Positions 15,197 to 21,269 of a stretch of DNA of 21,269 nucleotides are shown here, piece by piece. Position numbers and translations under genes: made by a program. Below the pieces are notes generated by a model that saw only the letters and a list, made by a program, of their open reading frames with translations, had not been told where the DNA came from and ran no database searches. This DNA is from an uncultured Bacilli bacterium (GTDB lineage: Bacteria; Bacillota_I; Bacilli_A; RF39; UBA660). How positions within the stretch are numbered: position 1 is the first letter of the stretch; every line of letters begins with the position of its first letter. Where the stretch lies: the NCBI GenBank assembly GCA_934130265.1, contig CAKOYC010000007.1:1-21269 (forward strand), given 5' to 3'.

Positions 15197-15225
15197 AGTA
15201 TAGTTTATTAGTTATTTAAAGTCAA
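15197..15225 (-). promoter_or_regulatory. Sigma-A promoter of the ATPase-gpmI unit
   Basis: On the minus strand: -35 TTGACT (15225-15220), 17-base spacer, -10 TATACT (15202-15197). It lies between the spo0A terminator and the ATPase start codon, giving a leader of about 30 bases with GAGGTGA. Spacing and hexamers are near consensus. Confidence 0.75.
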
Positions 15226-15235
15226 TGATAAAACT

Positions 15236-15265
15236 AAAAAAAGCATTAGATTAAAAGTCTAATAC
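15236..15265 (-). terminator. Intrinsic terminator of spo0A
   Basis: Minus-strand GTATTAGA (15265-15258) and TCTAATGC (15250-15243) form an eight-pair stem with one G-U around a seven-base loop, followed by seven U (15242-15236). It begins at the last base of the spo0A stop codon. This is a clear Rho-independent terminator. Confidence 0.88.
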
Positions 15266-16041
15266 TAGTTTCTAACCGCATCTTGATGAAACTCTAATCT
15301 AAGCTTATCTGCTACTGTTACAATAAATTCTGAATTAGTTGGTTTAGCTTTATCTATATCAACACTATGTCCAAATATTTCTTCCATCAACTGCCAATTA
15401 CCTCTATTCCAACTAACTTCTATGGCATGTCTTATTGCTCTTTCTACTCTTGATACTGTTGTATCATATTTAGATGCTATATCAGGATAAAGTTCTTTAG
15501 TTATTCCACCTACTACATCAGGATGTTCAAATAAAACTGCTATACCTTCTCTTATATATTGATAACCTTTAATATGAGATGGAACTCCTAATTCATGTAA
15601 AATTTTAGTAATTGATACTTGTAAGTTATTATATCGCATATCAATTGTCTTCTTACTATAACTACTATCACTATTACACTCCATTATTCGTTTTTCTAGC
15701 TCTACTAACTCAAAAGGTTTTAAAATAAAATAACTTATACCAAGTTCACTAGCTTCTCTTATAACATTTTGAGCATTAAATGATGTTAATACTATGATCC
15801 TTTTCGTTATATTCTTTTCTTTCAATTCTTTTAGGACATGCATCCCATCTTTCTTAGGCATAATAAGATCAAGTAATATAACATCATATTCATTTTCTCT
15901 TTCTAAGATTAATTTTAAACCTTCTACTCCATCATGAGCAGTTAAAGTAATAGATACATCCTCATTATCACTAAAATATTCTTTTACCATATTTACTAGT
16001 TCTACGTTGTCATCAATCATCAACACGTTGGTTTTTTTCAT
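15265..16041 (-). CDS. spo0A: Spo0A, master regulator of sporulation
   Basis: Response regulator that, when phosphorylated through a phosphorelay or orphan kinases, switches on early sporulation genes. The 258-residue product has a receiver domain with Asp10/Asp11, phospho-acceptor Asp58 in LLDLIMP, Thr86 and Lys108, and a C-terminal Spo0A domain with SRVERAIRHAIEVSWNRGN (197-215), the recognition-helix region that is nearly invariant in Spo0A. Length is close to the 267 of Bacillus. I start at ATG 16041, which has GGAAGGAG six bases upstream; the in-frame ATG at 16056 contains that site. It is a single-gene unit with its own promoter, terminator and an upstream 0A box. Presence implies sporulation ability or its recent loss. 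Confidence 0.97.
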   Translation of the reverse strand: MKKTNVLMIDDNVELVNMVKEYFSDNEDVSITLTAHDGVEGLKLILERENEYDVILLDLIMPKKDGMHVLKELKEKNITKRIIVLTSFNAQNVIREASELGISYFILKPFELVELEKRIMECNSDSSYSKKTIDMRYNNLQVSITKILHELGVPSHIKGYQYIREGIAVLFEHPDVVGGITKELYPDIASKYDTTVSRVERAIRHAIEVSWNRGNWQLMEEIFGHSVDIDKAKPTNSEFIVTVADKLRLEFHQDAVRN

Positions 16042-16092
16042 AAATTCTCCTTCCATATACTACCACGCATCAATACTACCCTACGCAATTTT

Positions 16093-16121
16093 ATTATATA
16101 ACAATAAATAAAAAAATGATA
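16093..16121 (-). promoter_or_regulatory. spo0A promoter with weak -35
   Basis: On the minus strand: -10 TATAAT (16098-16093), a consensus hexamer, with TATCAT (16121-16116) at a 17-base spacing as the only -35 candidate; that hexamer is a poor match to TTGACA. Expected start is near 16086, giving a leader of about 45 bases. A strong -10 with a poor -35 and an upstream 0A box fits an activator-assisted promoter, but this is inference. No convincing sigma-H promoter was recognised. Confidence 0.55.
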
Positions 16122-16124
16122 GAG

Positions 16125-16155
16125 CAAAAAAAGAGAGATTTTGTCGAATCACTCT
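16125..16155 (-). terminator. Intrinsic terminator of the pgk-tpiA unit
   Basis: Directly after the tpiA stop, minus-strand AGAGTGATT (16155-16147) pairs with AATCTCTCT (16140-16132), eight pairs and one U-U mismatch, with a six-base loop, followed by six to seven U (16131-16126). The loop and one stem flank contain the 0A box described separately. Confidence 0.85.
16141..16148 (+). promoter_or_regulatory. Candidate 0A box (Spo0A-binding site) upstream of spo0A
   Basis: TTGTCGAA reads on the plus strand, an exact match to the Spo0A-binding consensus. Relative to the predicted spo0A start it lies at about -55 to -62, a position compatible with activation of a sigma-A promoter. It also lies in the loop of the tpiA terminator, so the sequence may serve both. 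Autoregulation of spo0A through 0A boxes is known in Bacillus; here it is inferred from sequence only. Confidence 0.55.
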
Positions 16156-16821
16156 TTATAGTTTATCTATGAAATCTTTAACATTTTCTATTCTAAGACT
16201 AGCCTTTCCAAGTAATAATCCTTCTAAATAAGGAATATCTTTTAATTGTTCTATAGTATCTTTTGAAACACTACCACCATATAATAAAGGATAATTATAA
16301 TTTTCTTTTAAATAGTTAAATACAGTCACCAGTTTTTCTCTACTAGGAATATTACCTGAACCTATCGCATAACAAGGTTCATACGATATATATAAGTTGT
16401 CAATATTTAAATCTTTTAGTAAATAGTCTAAATCATGTGTTAACACTTCAACTGCATCTTCACCATCTTCTTCACCTACACAAAGAATTGGTATTAGTTC
16501 TGCTTCTTTAGCTCTTATTAACTTTTCTTTTGCTAACTCTAATGATTCATTATTTAAATGTCTTCTTTCACTATGATTAATAAAAACATATTTAACACCT
16601 AATGATTTTAAAGCTTCCCCTGATACTTCGCCGGTATAACTTCCCATTTTATAAGGACTTATATCTTGACTACCTAAGACTACATCTTTAAAAATAGGTA
16701 AATAACACGTTGTAGGACAAACAATTAAGTCATGTTTAGTTTCTAGTTCTTTATATTCTTTATAGTAATTAATTATCTCTTTATAAGTTAAATTACTTTT
16801 ATGATTTAAAATAATTTTCAC
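16156..16821 (-). CDS. tpiA: Triosephosphate isomerase, short variant
   Basis: Interconverts dihydroxyacetone phosphate and glyceraldehyde 3-phosphate in glycolysis. Catalytic residues are kept: Lys8 in NHK, His83 in NHSERR, Glu148 in YEPCYAIGSG with its flexible loop 6, and the YGGSVS phosphate loop (181-186). The product has 221 residues, about 30 fewer than the usual 250; the region after CVGE (residue 117) is clearly shortened. Two odd substitutions are W to H in NWK and the second Gly of the phosphate-binding LVGGASL to Lys206. The start is GTG at 16821, in a GTGA overlap with the glycosyltransferase stop and preceded by GGAGG. It is last in the pgk unit. Most likely an active isomerase. 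Confidence 0.9.
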   Translation of the reverse strand: MKIILNHKSNLTYKEIINYYKEYKELETKHDLIVCPTTCYLPIFKDVVLGSQDISPYKMGSYTGEVSGEALKSLGVKYVFINHSERRHLNNESLELAKEKLIRAKEAELIPILCVGEEDGEDAVEVLTHDLDYLLKDLNIDNLYISYEPCYAIGSGNIPSREKLVTVFNYLKENYNYPLLYGGSVSKDTIEQLKDIPYLEGLLLGKASLRIENVKDFIDKL

Positions 16822-18071
16822 TCTTCATCCTCCTTTTTATCAAATAGTTTCTTAACGGTATTATGAATCATATTAGGAAAATCTTTTTTGTTATTAAAGT
16901 TATCTATTGCTACTTTATAGACATCTAATACACTATTAGCAAATGATGATAATGAATAAAGTTTTATTGAACTTTTTGTCTGTTTCTTCAAAGAGTTATA
17001 CTCCTTCTTATCAAGAGCTAACTCTAACAATTCTTTTGCACAGGTTGAAACATCATCAAAGAACATACCATTCATTTTATCCACAACCATTGTGTGAAAA
17101 GCTTCATCTTCTATACATAGTACTGGTTTTTCAGCTGATAAAGCTTCAATAACTGTTAATCCTTGAGTCTCTGTAACAGATGCCGTCACAAAAGCTTGAC
17201 ATATATGATAATATAATGGCATATCACTCCATGGAGCAGAACCAAAGAATTTAACACAATCGGTAAGATTCATCTCCTTCATTTTCTTATCATATAAGTC
17301 TTTATCAGGACCATCACCAATTAATAAAAGTTTAATATTACTTTTTTTCTTTTTTATCTCCTTCATCACATCTAATAGAAATAAGATATTCTTCTCTTGG
17401 GCCATTCTACCTACAAACAAATAAACAAAATCATTCTTCTTATAGCCTAATTTTTTTCGCATTTCATTAACTTTTAACATATCAACATTTTCTTTATTAA
17501 ATCTTGATGAATCAATACCAGTTGGTACTATATATATTTCTTTATTATAATGATACTCATCTTTAAATAGATGATAAGTTTTAATTGTTGGTACAATAAA
17601 TGCATCTGCTGTATTATCACAATAAAATTTACTTAAATACTCAACTGCTTTCTTACATCCCATATCAAAATATTTATGATTTCTAGAAACATAATAAGTA
17701 TAATCTTTATACATAGTATGATAAGTATGTACTAAAGGTATACGATATTGTTTTGCTAAAAGTCTAGCAAAGATACCCATACATAATTCTGTCTGTGAAT
17801 GAATCACATCTAAGTTCCATGATCTAATCTTTTTAATAACCTTTAAAGGATAGATACTAGCAGCTCTATAATCATATATTCCTAAAGGCACACCTGGTAC
17901 TTTCAATATATGTTTTTCCTCATCATAAGAATAAGTAGTAGCATCTTGACCAACTGTTACAACGTAAACTGTATGTCCTTCTGCTTCTAAAGCATATTTC
18001 AAAGTCTCAACACTAGTAGAAACCCCATTTATATATGGAGGATAACTATCTGTAAAAAGTCCTATTCGCAT
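16818..18071 (-). CDS. GT4 glycosyltransferase, probable diacylglycerol alpha-glucosyltransferase
   Basis: The 417-residue product is a GT-B fold retaining glycosyltransferase of family 4. The start RIGLFTDSYPPYINGVSTSV (2-21) closely resembles the acceptor domain of the 1,2-diacylglycerol 3-glucosyltransferases of Bacilli and mollicutes (LafA/BgsB/alMGS type). Also seen: HTYHTMYKDY (115-124), the donor-domain VGRMAQEKNI (220-229) and the EX7E motif Glu301/Glu309 in ETQGLTVIE. Such enzymes act at the inner membrane face to make glucosyldiacylglycerol for membrane balance and lipoteichoic-acid anchors. It overlaps the flippase-like gene by ten bases and tpiA by four. Family is sure; acceptor and sugar are inferred. 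Confidence 0.82.
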   Translation of the reverse strand: MRIGLFTDSYPPYINGVSTSVETLKYALEAEGHTVYVVTVGQDATTYSYDEEKHILKVPGVPLGIYDYRAASIYPLKVIKKIRSWNLDVIHSQTELCMGIFARLLAKQYRIPLVHTYHTMYKDYTYYVSRNHKYFDMGCKKAVEYLSKFYCDNTADAFIVPTIKTYHLFKDEYHYNKEIYIVPTGIDSSRFNKENVDMLKVNEMRKKLGYKKNDFVYLFVGRMAQEKNILFLLDVMKEIKKKKSNIKLLLIGDGPDKDLYDKKMKEMNLTDCVKFFGSAPWSDMPLYYHICQAFVTASVTETQGLTVIEALSAEKPVLCIEDEAFHTMVVDKMNGMFFDDVSTCAKELLELALDKKEYNSLKKQTKSSIKLYSLSSFANSVLDVYKVAIDNFNNKKDFPNMIHNTVKKLFDKKEDEE

Positions 18072-19075
18072 TCTTTGTCTCCTTCCTTATGAAAACTAAA
18101 TAATATTCCACCTAGTATCATTCCTAAATAATATGTAATAAAACGCCAAATTATCATAACTGCTCTAACACTAGTAGTTGGTAAGAAACTAGAAAATATT
18201 TCTAAAAATCCATATTCAATTCCCCCAGTAGCACCTGGTATAGGAACAAAAGAACCAATTATTAAAACATAAGCACTAGCAACTACTGATGTAAAGAATG
18301 TCATAGAATTATAATCATGAAGACTATAAACTAAAAATAAAGGAATAGCATAATAACAAGTTAAACTAATAAGATTTAGGATAATTCCTAATACAAACAA
18401 CCCTTTCTTTTTTTTAACTTCCTTAGTACAGTTATGAAAGTCTTCTAATCTTTCTTCCCATTTTGCTAAAAACTTTTCTTTATTTTTAATAAAGTGCAAA
18501 TTATTACCAAATCTAGTAATAATATTTAATAATGATTTAGTAAATTTCTTGCTAGTAGCCACAAACAACATAACAACTGCTACTATAGTATTTATTAAAA
18601 ATCCTAGAATGATAAGTGTAGTTAAGACGCTTTTATAAACCAATACACCAGTAATAAAATTATAGATAACAGCAAATAGTCCAAAAATAACAAGGGCCAA
18701 CTGATAAACAATAAAGTTTTGCATAATAACATTAGTAGCTTTTGTATAACGAAAACCATGATTCTTTAGCATATATATTTCCATTGGTTGACCACCTGTT
18801 GAAAAAGGAGTAATACCATTAAAAAACTGAGTAATGATCATATGTTGAAAGGCTTGTGGTAGTGATAATTTTTCTTTTTCATTTACCCACAAATAATTTA
18901 CTAAGGCGTGGAAGAAAAGGTAAGCAACATAAAGAATAATTGCTATAAGAACAAATTTTATATCCATTGTTGTAATAATAGCAATAATATTCTTATAATC
19001 ATCTTTAAGTACTAAAAATAAAACAAATAATGTTACAATTAAAATAATAAAACTATTTCTTTTTAAGTTTTTCAT
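18062..19075 (-). CDS. Flippase-like integral membrane protein (LPG synthase TM / UPF0104 family)
   Basis: The 337-residue product has about eight hydrophobic spans and no soluble domain. It carries the family motifs TPFSTGGQPMEIYMLK (about residues 89-104) and, in the C-terminal third, GSFVPIPGATGGIEYGFLE. The family is the membrane part of lysylphosphatidylglycerol synthases (MprF) and stand-alone YbhN-like proteins, thought to move or handle lipids. The catalytic aminoacyltransferase domain of MprF is absent. A charged cytosolic loop lies near residues 195-225. It follows the GNAT-like gene with an ATGA overlap and overlaps the glycosyltransferase by ten bases, so the two probably act on the same lipid. 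The substrate is unknown. Confidence 0.82.
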   Translation of the reverse strand: MKNLKRNSFIILIVTLFVLFLVLKDDYKNIIAIITTMDIKFVLIAIILYVAYLFFHALVNYLWVNEKEKLSLPQAFQHMIITQFFNGITPFSTGGQPMEIYMLKNHGFRYTKATNVIMQNFIVYQLALVIFGLFAVIYNFITGVLVYKSVLTTLIILGFLINTIVAVVMLFVATSKKFTKSLLNIITRFGNNLHFIKNKEKFLAKWEERLEDFHNCTKEVKKKKGLFVLGIILNLISLTCYYAIPLFLVYSLHDYNSMTFFTSVVASAYVLIIGSFVPIPGATGGIEYGFLEIFSSFLPTTSVRAVMIIWRFITYYLGMILGGILFSFHKEGDKECE

Positions 19076-19524
19076 ATCATTATTTTCCCTTTCTCTTTAT
19101 CTTCTCTTCCTAAAACGTAAGATGACATATCATTGTATGTACCTAAAGAAATAAATCCCATCTTATCTAAAATGTTTTTCAAATTATTATCTTTAGTCAT
19201 AATGGATACTTCATCAAGTCCCTTAGAAAAGGCATAATCAGTAGATATTTCAACAAAAGTAGTACTTTTTCTTGGTTTTATGGTACGAGGAAATGATAAA
19301 AATCCTCTTCCTAAATCTGTTTCACCATGAATAAAACAGTAATCTATTACTTTATCATTATCAAAGTAAGCTAAATAATCTTCAAAAACAACCGATGATA
19401 ACTCTTTACTAGTTAAAATATTTTTACTTACATTTTCTATATCATTATGAAGGCAAAAATCATTTAGTGCCTCTATTTTATTTAAGTCTTTATTAGTTAC
19501 TACTTCTACATATCTCTTATTCAT
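19072..19524 (-). CDS. Small protein, possible GNAT-type acetyltransferase
   Basis: I do not recognise a specific function. The 150-residue product has no signal or membrane segment. Its second half reads like the end of a GNAT fold: a strand with FVEISTDYAFSKGLDEVSIM, then KDNNLKNILDKMGFISLGTY, where the KMGF-type turn is typical of GNAT proteins. The acetyl-CoA loop (Q/RxxGxG/A) is not clear, so it may be a divergent or inactive member. The ATG lies two bases after the pgk stop with GAGG upstream, and the TGA stop overlaps the next gene (ATGA). Its place in the pgk-tpiA unit next to the lipid genes is the only functional clue. Confidence 0.6.
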   Translation of the reverse strand: MNKRYVEVVTNKDLNKIEALNDFCLHNDIENVSKNILTSKELSSVVFEDYLAYFDNDKVIDYCFIHGETDLGRGFLSFPRTIKPRKSTTFVEISTDYAFSKGLDEVSIMTKDNNLKNILDKMGFISLGTYNDMSSYVLGREDKEKGKIMI

Positions 19525-19526
19525 CT

Positions 19527-20714
19527 TTATGCCTCTTTTTCTTCTATATTTTCAAGTCCTGGTAATTCTTTGCCACTAAGATATTCTAAAGTAGCTCCAC
19601 CTCCTGTTGAAACATGATAAAACTTATCCGTTATCGAAAGCTTACTAGCTGCTGCTACAATATCGCCACCACCAAGTACTACTTTGGCCTTACTTTTTCC
19701 TAAGTAAGTTAATAATTCATCAGTATTTTTAGCATAAAGAGAAAATTCATATACGCCTAATGGTCCATTCCAAAAGACTGTCTTTGCCTCCTTTAGATAC
19801 TTTTCAAAAAGATTAAGAGTCTTTTCACCAATATCTAACCCCATCTCATGAAAGTCTATCTCATTTATATCTTTTTCTATTCTTTTATCACTATCTTTAT
19901 ATTCCATACTACAAGCAACATCAATTGGTAAGACTATTTTATTTGGATACTCCTTTAATAATTTTTGACAGTATTCTAGTGAATCTGCATCAAAAATTGA
20001 ATTTCCTATTTCATATCCTTCAGCTTGTAAGAAGGTAAAGGCCATTCCTCCACCAATTAGTAATTTATCGCACTTTGGTAATAAATTATCAATAACTCCT
20101 ATCTTATCAGCTACTTTTGCTCCTCCCATAATAATAATAAATGGGGCTTTAGGATTATTTAAGATAGATAATTTTTCTAATTCTTTTTCTACTAGAAAGC
20201 CAATACCACTTTCTAGATACTTACTAATTCCATAATTTGATGCATGTGCTCTATGAATAGTACCAAAAGCATCATTAATAAATATATCACCATAACTTGC
20301 TAGCTGTTTAGCAAACTCTAAATCACATTTACTTTCCTTTTTACCATCTAAGTCTTCATATCTAGTGTTTTGTAGTAAGATAACATCTTTATCTTTCATT
20401 TTCGAAATAGCAGTTTCTACTTTTTCACCTACTACCTCATCTACAAATGTTACTTTTTTATTAAGTAGTTTACTAAGTCTTTTAGCCACTACATCCAAGT
20501 TATTTTTTAATTTGTCACTTTCTTCTTTAATTCTTCCTAAGTGACTAAGTAATATTACTTTAGCATTTTTATCTATTGCATATTTAATAGTCTCTAAACT
20601 ATTTTTGATTCTTGTATCATCTATTATTTTTCCATCTTTTATAGGAACATTAAAATCACATCTTATGATTACTTTTTTATTTTTTAAATTAAAATCTCTT
20701 ATTGTCTTTTTCAT
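19527..20714 (-). CDS. pgk: Phosphoglycerate kinase
   Basis: Transfers phosphate from 1,3-bisphosphoglycerate to ADP, the first ATP-yielding step of glycolysis. The 395-residue product is full length. Seen: the signature IIRCDFNVP (16-24), SHLGR, the NDAFGTIHRAHAS segment with substrate-binding Arg/His, the nucleotide-binding IIMGGAKVADKIGVID and, near the C-terminus, VFWNGPLGVYEF and GGGDIVAAASKL (usual GGGDSxAA, Ser to Ile). The start is the ATG at 20714 with GGGTGA about ten bases upstream. It is the first gene of a five-gene unit that ends with tpiA, and lies behind gap but after a terminator. Confidence 0.98.
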   Translation of the reverse strand: MKKTIRDFNLKNKKVIIRCDFNVPIKDGKIIDDTRIKNSLETIKYAIDKNAKVILLSHLGRIKEESDKLKNNLDVVAKRLSKLLNKKVTFVDEVVGEKVETAISKMKDKDVILLQNTRYEDLDGKKESKCDLEFAKQLASYGDIFINDAFGTIHRAHASNYGISKYLESGIGFLVEKELEKLSILNNPKAPFIIIMGGAKVADKIGVIDNLLPKCDKLLIGGGMAFTFLQAEGYEIGNSIFDADSLEYCQKLLKEYPNKIVLPIDVACSMEYKDSDKRIEKDINEIDFHEMGLDIGEKTLNLFEKYLKEAKTVFWNGPLGVYEFSLYAKNTDELLTYLGKSKAKVVLGGGDIVAAASKLSITDKFYHVSTGGGATLEYLSGKELPGLENIEEKEA

Positions 20715-20736
20715 ATTGCCAACTCACCCTAAAGAC

Positions 20737-20765
20737 AGTATAACATTTTTTTAGGAATAAAAAAA
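20737..20765 (-). promoter_or_regulatory. Promoter of the pgk unit, extended -10
   Basis: On the minus strand a -10 TATACT (20742-20737) is preceded by TG one base before it (TGTTATACT). The hexamer 17 bases upstream is all T, the tail of the gap terminator, so no real -35 exists; an extended -10 can work without one. Expected start near 20730 leaves a leader of about 16 bases. Confidence 0.6.
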
Positions 20766-20783
20766 GAAAAGCTAAGCTTTTCC
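20758..20783 (-). terminator. Intrinsic terminator of gap
   Basis: Minus-strand GAAAAGC (20782-20776) and GCTTTTC (20772-20766) form a perfect seven-pair stem with a three-base loop, followed by seven U (20765-20759). It starts eight bases after the gap stop codon. Confidence 0.9.
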
Positions 20784-20790
20784 CTAAAAT

Positions 20791-21269
20791 TTATAGACTT
20801 AAGAAGTATTTAGCACATCTTACCATTTGATAAGAGTAACTCATTTCATTATCGTACCAAGCTATTATTTTAACAAGTTCCATATCATCAGTTTTATTGA
20901 CTGAAGTTAATAAACCATCTACTAAAGAACCATAACTCATTCCAATTACATCACTAGAAACAATTGGGTCAGTAGTATATCCTAATGTTTCATTCTGATT
21001 ATTTTTTAAGACTTCATTTATTTCTTCTTTAGTTGTATTTTTCTTTAGTTTTAAAACTAAATCAACAACTGAACCTGTAACTACTGGAACACGCATTGCC
21101 ATTCCTGATAGTTTACCATCAAGTGAAGGGATTACTTTTCCAATAGCACTAGCTGCTCCTGTACTAGTTGGTACTATATTAGCAGCACTAGCTCTACCAC
21201 GTCTTGCATATATACCTTTTTTATGAGCAACATCTAGATTTGCTTGGTCATTAGTATAAGCATGAACTG
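20791..21269 (-). CDS. gap: Glyceraldehyde-3-phosphate dehydrogenase, C-terminal part cut by window edge
   Basis: The right edge cuts this gene; 158 C-terminal residues remain, the first full codon starting at 21267. The fragment opens VHAYTNDQANLD, which contains the catalytic histidine of the active site, then ASAANIVPTSTGAASAIG (phosphate-binding region), GKLSGMAMRVPVVTGSVVDL and the C-terminal signature WYDNEMSYSYQMV. The active-site cysteine and NAD-binding domain lie outside. GAPDH makes 1,3-bisphosphoglycerate, the substrate of the product of pgk just downstream. A strong terminator follows, so pgk relies largely on its own promoter. Confidence 0.97.
   Translation of the reverse strand, partial: VHAYTNDQANLDVAHKKGIYARRGRASAANIVPTSTGAASAIGKVIPSLDGKLSGMAMRVPVVTGSVVDLVLKLKKNTTKEEINEVLKNNQNETLGYTTDPIVSSDVIGMSYGSLVDGLLTSVNKTDDMELVKIIAWYDNEMSYSYQMVRCAKYFLSL

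Noticed and set aside
749..19524. Mycoplasma-type genetic code (UGA as tryptophan), suggested by AT-richness and L30 loss
   Set aside because: secY, the GNAT-like gene and the GT4 gene end at TGA in tight overlaps with the next gene, and tryptophan is encoded by TGG.
20704..20736. Inverted repeat GTCTTT/AAAGAC around the pgk start codon as a translational switch
   Set aside because: The predicted transcription start is near 20730, so most of the 5' arm would not be in the RNA; six pairs over a 21-base loop is also weak.

Overview
The window is AT-rich DNA from a low-GC Gram-positive bacterium (Bacillota). Every gene I can support is on the minus strand, so transcription runs from high to low coordinates. 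The organism has a Spo0A orthologue, zinc-type S14, a zinc-LID adenylate kinase and strong GGAGG ribosome binding sites. TGA is a genuine stop: secY, the acetyltransferase-like gene and the glycosyltransferase gene all end in TGA, and tryptophan is TGG, so this is not the Mycoplasma code. Spo0A, loss of L30 from the spc cluster and a mollicute/Bacilli-type diacylglycerol glucosyltransferase together suggest an uncultured member of the Bacilli near the Erysipelotrichales/Mollicutes side. That placement is an inference.

Right part (21269 to about 16125): the 3' part of gap (GAPDH), a strong terminator, then a new promoter and a five-gene unit: pgk, a GNAT-like protein, a flippase-like membrane protein, a GT4 glycosyltransferase and tpiA. 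The last four junctions are 2-nt gaps or short overlaps, so two glycolytic genes flank a putative glycolipid module in one transcript. The unit ends in a terminator whose loop carries an exact 0A box (TTGTCGAA).

Middle (about 16121 to 11087): spo0A has its own promoter and terminator. Next come a DUF4143-type ATPase gene with a good sigma-A promoter, gpmI 14 nt behind it, a probable terminator, and a Y-family DNA polymerase gene with its own promoter and a weak LexA-like site.

Left part (11023 to 1): a sigma-A promoter with an extended -10 and an A-tract upstream element drives a structured leader of about 115 nt, followed by the S10-spc ribosomal protein cluster: rpsJ-rplC-rplD-rplW-rplB-rpsS-rplV-rpsC-rplP-rpmC-rpsQ-rplN-rplX-rplE-rpsN-rplF-related genes through rpsE-rplO-secY-adk-map. 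The exact order after rpsN is rpsH-rplF-rplR-rpsE-rplO. map is cut by the left edge. rpmD (L30), usually between rpsE and rplO, is absent; those two genes overlap by one base. No terminator or internal promoter was recognised in the cluster.

Most of the window is conserved housekeeping DNA. I see no mobile element, CRISPR array, tRNA or rRNA gene. The least ordinary signals are the S10 leader fold, the 0A box upstream of spo0A, the glycolysis/glycolipid operon, the missing L30 gene, and several enzymes with unusual active-site residues (Adk, TpiA, the ATPase). There is no intergenic stretch over 300 bases; the longest, 10872-11086, holds the S10 promoter and leader.
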